Positions 59,309 to 64,000 of a stretch of 64,000 nt of DNA are shown in pieces. A program made the translations under genes and the position numbers. Below the pieces are notes generated by a model that worked only from the letters and a program-made list of their open reading frames with translations, did not search any database and was not told where the DNA came from. Source of the DNA: Heterobilharzia americana (lineage: Eukaryota; Platyhelminthes; Trematoda; Strigeidida; Schistosomatidae); contig OX104127.1 in NCBI GenBank assembly GCA_944470555.2, positions 156,215,276 through 156,279,275 on the forward strand. The letters are read 5' to 3'. The first letter of the stretch is position 1. Each line of letters opens with the position of its first letter.

Positions 59309-60002
59309 TATTATTTATTTGTCCCTTGGGTTCCTAATGGAACATAGGGCTTCAGTAACATGTCTCCATTCCACTCTGTTCTCTGAAATATTTTCAATCT
59401 GGCTCTACGACAGCCTAGAAGCTCTCATTTCCTCCTCGCACGATCTCCTCCATGTCACCCTCACCTCGGACGCCCAACTCATCGTTTCCCATCTGGGTTC
59501 TACTCGAGCAACTGGCCTGGTGTGTGATGTCCCCGAATGGTCTTCTCAGTTTATGCCCAATCCATCTCCACTTCTTTCTGCATATTTGTTGAGCGATAGG
59601 TTCTTGCTTTGTTGGTTCGTTGCCAGGCCTTAGTTATTTGTTGCTTATTATTTCTGGCCACCTAAGCTTCAATAACAAGTGTAGGCAGTTGTTAATGAAT
59701 ATCTGTAGTTTGTAGGAAATCCCTTTCGTTACGCGCCAAGTCTCTGAACCATACAGGAGCACTGACTTGACGTTGGTGTTGAAAATCTGGATCTTGTTCA
59801 ACATGCTGAGTGCAGAAGATCTCCACACTGGTTTCAGGCTAATGAACTCCTGTCTTGCTTTTCCGATTCTGACTTTGACATCCTCGTCTGTGCCGCCACC
59901 TTTAGTTGGGACCGTGTTGCGTAGATAGGTGAAAGAGGCTACTTCCTTTAAGTTTCTCCCGTTGATGGTGATTGGAGCTTGCTGGTGTTGTTGTTGGTTG
60001 GG
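59309..60002 (-). mobile_element. 5'-truncated RTE with perfect 19-bp TSD
   Basis: The minus strand begins NGRNLKEVASFTYLR, then TDEDVKVRIGKARQEF and IFNTNVKSVLLYGSETWRVT, and continues to a 3' tail with aaataaataata. The 19-mer TATCTAAGCTTTAAGTAAT stands at 59290-59308 and again at 60003-60021, a perfect target-site duplication. It is the same family as 150-830. It has fewer lesions than the other RTE copies, so it is relatively recent. Confidence 0.9.
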
Positions 60003-60358
60003 TATCTAAGCTTTAAGTAATACCAGACTTTTTTTCGACATCTATATTGAAATGCATCAGTCATGTAGATGATACCAAAGCTCATTTAGTTAACGATTTG
60101 TTTGATACTACTTATTTTTGGCTTGACAGAGTTTGCCATTTATCTTTCTCATTATTTGTCGTACAAACTCGATATTTACCAGTCCAAGCTTTGTAGTCCA
60201 ATTCGGAAAATATCAAGTTAATAGACATTGATAGCTTATAAAAAACTACAACTAACCAAAGTATTCGTCTCAAAGCTTCTTGAATAACTGAAGTGATGGG
60301 CATAATTTACTAACTTGTATAGGCTGAGTGAGAGGTAGACACTGTAAATGAGTAATGT

Positions 60359-61700
60359 ATGCAATTGTTATATTATCCTAGTTTTGTTCACTGTATCGGA
60401 GATATCAACGTAATGGGTAAGCGTATGATATCGCTTGATGTTTGTTCTTTATTTACCAATGTTCCACTTGTTGAAACCGTTTGTTATCTATGTGATTACA
60501 TTGATTCTAATAATATTAACATTGGATTACCTACGAGCCACCTAAAAGAACTAATATTGAGATGTACGTTTAATGTACAGTTCAGATTCAATGATATAAT
60601 TTATAATCAGACGGACGGCGTTGCAATGGGGTCTCCACTAGGCCGTGTTCTAGCTGATATCTTTGTGGCAAAACTTTAAAAAGGGGCCCTTTAAAGAATA
60701 ATTTCGGAACTTTATTTGTATAAAAGGTACATGGACGACACTTTTCTTATTTGCAACGAAACATGTTCAATGGACGAGCTGTTAAGACGTTTCAATGATT
60801 GTCACCCATCGATTAAATTCACTGTAAAGAAGAATTAAACTCATCGTTCCACTTTCTAGACGTAAGGTTAAAGAGAAGGGATGATGGCTCTATACAAAGG
60901 TCAGTCTATCGAAAACCAACTTGGACCGGTCAGTCCACTAAATTTTATAGTTGGGTACCTCTTGGTTGTAAGAGAAATCTCATTCACTCACTGTGTTCTA
61001 GAATCCTATGGAATATGTTCAGAAGATACGGTTGATGCTGAAATTGAAACTCTTAGAATAATACTATCTAATAACGGATACCCTAAAAGATTTATTGATA
61101 AGAATCTGAAGAAACAAACCACTCCCCATCCAATTACAGTCCCTAAGAAAATTTTAACCATGAATCTAGAATTCAAAGGAGACACCACAGCGGAAGTGTT
61201 GAAAAATCGTCTGTCAAGATGTATCAATAGTAGATTGTATGCTGCTAGACTGAGATTGATATTCTCCAGCCGCCGTCTGATTCGTCAATGCGTGAAAATA
61301 AGCTTCCACTTTCATCCACATCTATGTGTATATACAAGTCCTGTGGAGCTGACTATATTGGACGTTGTAAGCAGGCCTTCCGAAAACGTGTTGCTGAACA
61401 CTACTCGGTTTGGCTTACCAGAGGCGAGTAAAGGAAGACGACTTCATCCATATGTGAACACCTTGTTGAATTTGAACACTCAGCACCTCGAGATTCATCC
61501 TTTAAAATAATTTACAAAGTTAAATTGAACCACTCCAAAGGTTTACGTTCCAACCACTTATGCATAGCTGAGGCATTAGCTATACAAGAATAAAAACCGA
61601 AACTTTGCATTCAAAAATGCTTTGTGAAACTACACTTTCTCTACCTTGGCCTTAACAATTCATTTTGTTGATTTTGTCAATTTCAGTTCACTTCACTTTG
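60359..61700 (+). mobile_element. Penelope-like element (RT + GIY-YIG), 5'-truncated, frameshifted
   Basis: Plus strand: MISLDVCSLFTNVPLVETV and DGVAMGSPLGRVLADIF (60359-60679), then YKRYMDDTFLIC near 60720 with the YxDD catalytic pair. After a frame change there is DAEIETLRIILSNNGYPKRF (60881-61510). In another frame, CGADYIGRCKQAFRKRVAEH near 61342 is the GIY-YIG endonuclease core, followed by HLCIAEALAIQE. The N-terminal third of the RT is missing. Penelope-like elements carry this RT plus GIY-YIG pair. Confidence 0.85.
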
Positions 61701-62680
61701 GTATACTTCTCTTCTATTATCACCATTATCACCAATTTTCACTTTCATTGACAACACTTGAACCATATTTCACTGTTTAATATCAATTAATTTCCTTGTT
61801 CATTAACCTATTCTACATGTTTCAGCTTAATTATCACTGTTTTACAATTATTTGACAACACTTGTCGCTTATCTCACCACTTGTTATCAATTCGTTCCTC
61901 CTTTTTCAATGACGCATTTTCTATCTCTTCCACTTGAACAAATACCACCACCACCACTCCACCGATTGTAAATTTTGTATATTGACTGAGCAAGTCTCTT
62001 TTTAGTACAATTATCTGTCACTTTACCGAGTATAAATACGACTACTGTGGAGCTTAATAATGAAGTCGTTGGAAAAAATATTTCTTCGGTGATACATGCC
62101 TTGTTCTTGTTAATGAATAAATGGGTATATTTCGTCAATTAAAAAAAATGTAATGTGAATACCTGTTACAACTAATCACGGATGCAGTGAACCTGATAAA
62201 TAACAGTGCTTATCATTTCCAGGTTATGCAAGGTGATATTGTATTCAAAGAGGGAGTGGTTAAATTATAACTTTGAGCAGAAAAATTATTATTATTATTC
62301 ACAAAATGAAGAACATGGTACATGTTATAATTTTTCTTGTTGTTCATGTTGTAATTGAGTCCTTCTGACGAAAATGCTGTTAACAATAGAGTAGAGAAAG
62401 CATATTTGTAAACTGATTCAGATATTGGTTAAGTACATTACTTACAGTAAAATGTTTCCAAAAACTATATAATACTACTATCTGTTCAAAAGAATCACAT
62501 TCAAGGTGATATGAGTCATTCCTAAGATGAATGTCATAGTAATGATATCCAACCTTGTACTCGGTTACGAACTACACTTGAAGCAAATTAGCAGAAATTG
62601 TTTGTTGTCGAAATACAACTGACAATAACAGAAATACTAGAATTTGAAACAATTAGTCCCTTTTATGAATTTGGATAATG
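61701..62680. other. Probable PLE 3' region and intergenic DNA
   Basis: No gene. 61880-62100 with a (cca)n-like stretch may be PLE untranslated sequence. No hammerhead core was found in it. Confidence 0.35.
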
Positions 62681-62684
62681 TAAT

Positions 62685-62765
62685 TAGAAGACGTAGATTA
62701 TCTGAAAAATGTGATGTATTAGCGCTATACATTTCGAACAATCTGATCACACATTTACTTGTTAA
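62685..62765. repeat. PLE-associated terminal repeat fragment
   Basis: About 80 bp (agaagacgtagattatctga, then acatttcgaacaatctgatc) shared with 50735-50815 in the same plus-strand sense. It lies 5' of one Penelope-like element and at the 3' end of another, antisense one, as expected of a pseudo-LTR or terminal inverted structure. Confidence 0.5.
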
Positions 62766-62792
62766 GTAAGTAAGAATGCAAAGTAACATCTA

Positions 62793-64000
62793 GTCTAGTA
62801 AAACTCCTGAATATCAATGTTATCAACAAGGAAGAATTTGCTTCCCTCAAACCAATGGGGTCTGAGCTACCTAATCTGTATGGATTGCCTAAAATTCATA
62901 AAACAGATAATCCTTTACGTCCTATACTCTCCATGTTCCGTTCACCTACACATAAAGTGGCGAAATGGTTAGCAAAAACTCTAATTCCTATTCGAAATGA
63001 TTTTCTTTAAAAGATACTTTTGAACTTGTTAATTATGTCAGTGATATTAATATCAAAGATAAGAGATTGTATTCATTTGATGTCAACTCCTTATTTACTA
63101 ATGTACCCCTAATTAAAACCATTGACATTCTTTGTGATCATATATCTTCCAGTAATCCTTCTTTCCCTATCCCCTCAACGTGTTTGAGAGAGCTGTTATT
63201 ATTGTGTACCGATAAAGTTCATTTCACATTTGAAGGTGAACATTTTCGACAAATAGATGGTGTGGCTATGGGAAGTCCCTTAGGACCATTGCTAGCTGAT
63301 ATTTACATGTCACACATTGAGGCTTGACCGGCGATCTCATCAATAAAGTTACTCTCTATAAAAGATATGTCGATGATATAATCGTCATATGTGATAAGCA
63401 TGAAGATGCAACATGTTTGTTAGAAAGACTTAACAACGTACAAAACAACATAAGCCTGACAAGTGAAGAAGAAAAAGAAAACCGTCTGCCATTCTTGGAT
63501 ATACTCCTAAGTCGTAGAAATGATGGTTCAATAAAACGGTCGATCTACAGGAAACCTACTTGGACAGGTCAGTATTTAAGTTTCCATAGCTTTTGTCCAA
63601 CCCAATACAAGCGAGGTTTGGTAATTTGTCTATTTAAAAGGATCGAGCGTATTTGTACGGAGGACTCAATGGATGATGATATCAAAATACTAACGGAAAC
63701 ATTAGTGGAAAATGGATATCCATTGAAGTTCATAAACCGCTGCAAAAATCAGCGAGGATTCAAACCTGATCTGTGCTCTGTTTCGAAGAAATGCGTTTAC
63801 ATCGCGTTACCATACAGAGGAGAATCTAATAGCATAATATTAAAACGAAGGTTAAGGTCTGCTGTTAGCAAAACGTACTATGCAGCTAAGCTTATCATAG
63901 TTGAGAAGACCAAACACCTGCTGCTACCTAGACCTCAACGCTGTATAAACGATTGTGTCACATCCCATTGCGTTTATAAATTTACATGTGTGTGTGGACA
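62793..64000 (+). mobile_element. Penelope-like element, nearly open, continues past the right edge
   Basis: 62815-63008 gives LYGLPKIHKTDNPLRPILS. After a one-base shift there is TFELVNYVSDINIKDKRLYSF, SLFTNVPLIKTIDIL and DGVAMGSPLGPLLADIYMSH (63067-63327). A second one-base shift near 63324 opens the third frame, which stays open to the window end. It has YKRYVDDIIVICD (catalytic YVDD), SIYRKPTWTGQYLSFHS, ENGYPLKFI, and the Cys-rich linker CINDCVTSHCVYKFTCVCG that precedes GIY-YIG. Only two frameshifts break about 400 codons, so it is younger than the PLE at 60359. Confidence 0.87.

Noticed and set aside
61880..62100. Hammerhead ribozyme in the PLE 3' region
   Set aside because: PLEs can carry hammerheads, but no CUGANGA plus GAAA pair with a plausible stem II was found here.

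Overview
This is nuclear DNA of a blood fluke, almost certainly genus Schistosoma. The evidence is an AT-rich base composition, an animal LACTB-type gene split by long introns, a second gene with 30-36 nt micro-introns, hammerhead-ribozyme SINEs of the Sm-alpha type, and decayed RTE, CR1-like and Penelope-like retroelements. The species cannot be fixed from the sequence alone. I see no bacterial operon, CRISPR array, rRNA gene or intact tRNA gene.

Two host genes are supported. On the minus strand at 2400-2910, four small exons encode the RVxF motif and first leucine-rich-repeat segment of a PPP1R37-like protein phosphatase 1 regulatory subunit; the gene continues off the left edge. On the plus strand, seven exons from 38983 to 54999 encode a mitochondrial-type serine beta-lactamase-like protein (LACTB, about 491 aa). 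Its exon 6 carries an apparent 1-base deletion in a G run. The two genes point away from each other and are separated by about 36 kb made largely of retrotransposons.

Layout: 0-7.3 kb holds PPP1R37-like exons among RTE fragments (one with a 12-bp target-site duplication) and RTE 3' tails with internal GA microsatellites. 10.3-15.6 kb is a near-full-length but broken CR1-like element on the minus strand. 15.7-23.6 kb holds Jockey/CR1-type reverse transcriptase relics in both orientations. 23.6-26.3 kb and 35.6-38.4 kb are a nearly identical 2.73-kb direct duplication of dead LINE sequence. Between them an old CR1 (28-33 kb) is split by a younger, internally deleted CR1 (about 29.3-32.07 kb), followed by a 66-bp palindrome.

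Inside LACTB, intron 3 holds a complete-length antisense RTE (40977-44620) and a SINE with a nearly canonical hammerhead. Intron 5 holds an inverted copy of the RTE 3' third, so exons 4 and 5 lie between 1,168-bp near-identical inverted repeats. The other introns carry Penelope-like and SINE fragments.

Downstream of LACTB, 55-64 kb has SINEs with decaying hammerheads, an RTE fragment with a perfect 19-bp target-site duplication, and two Penelope-like elements. The second is nearly open and runs off the right edge. The host genes show no functional link to each other; what ties the window together is retroelement insertion, decay and later duplication. The most notable structural feature is the LACTB inverted-repeat architecture. 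I found no convincing new multi-gene system.
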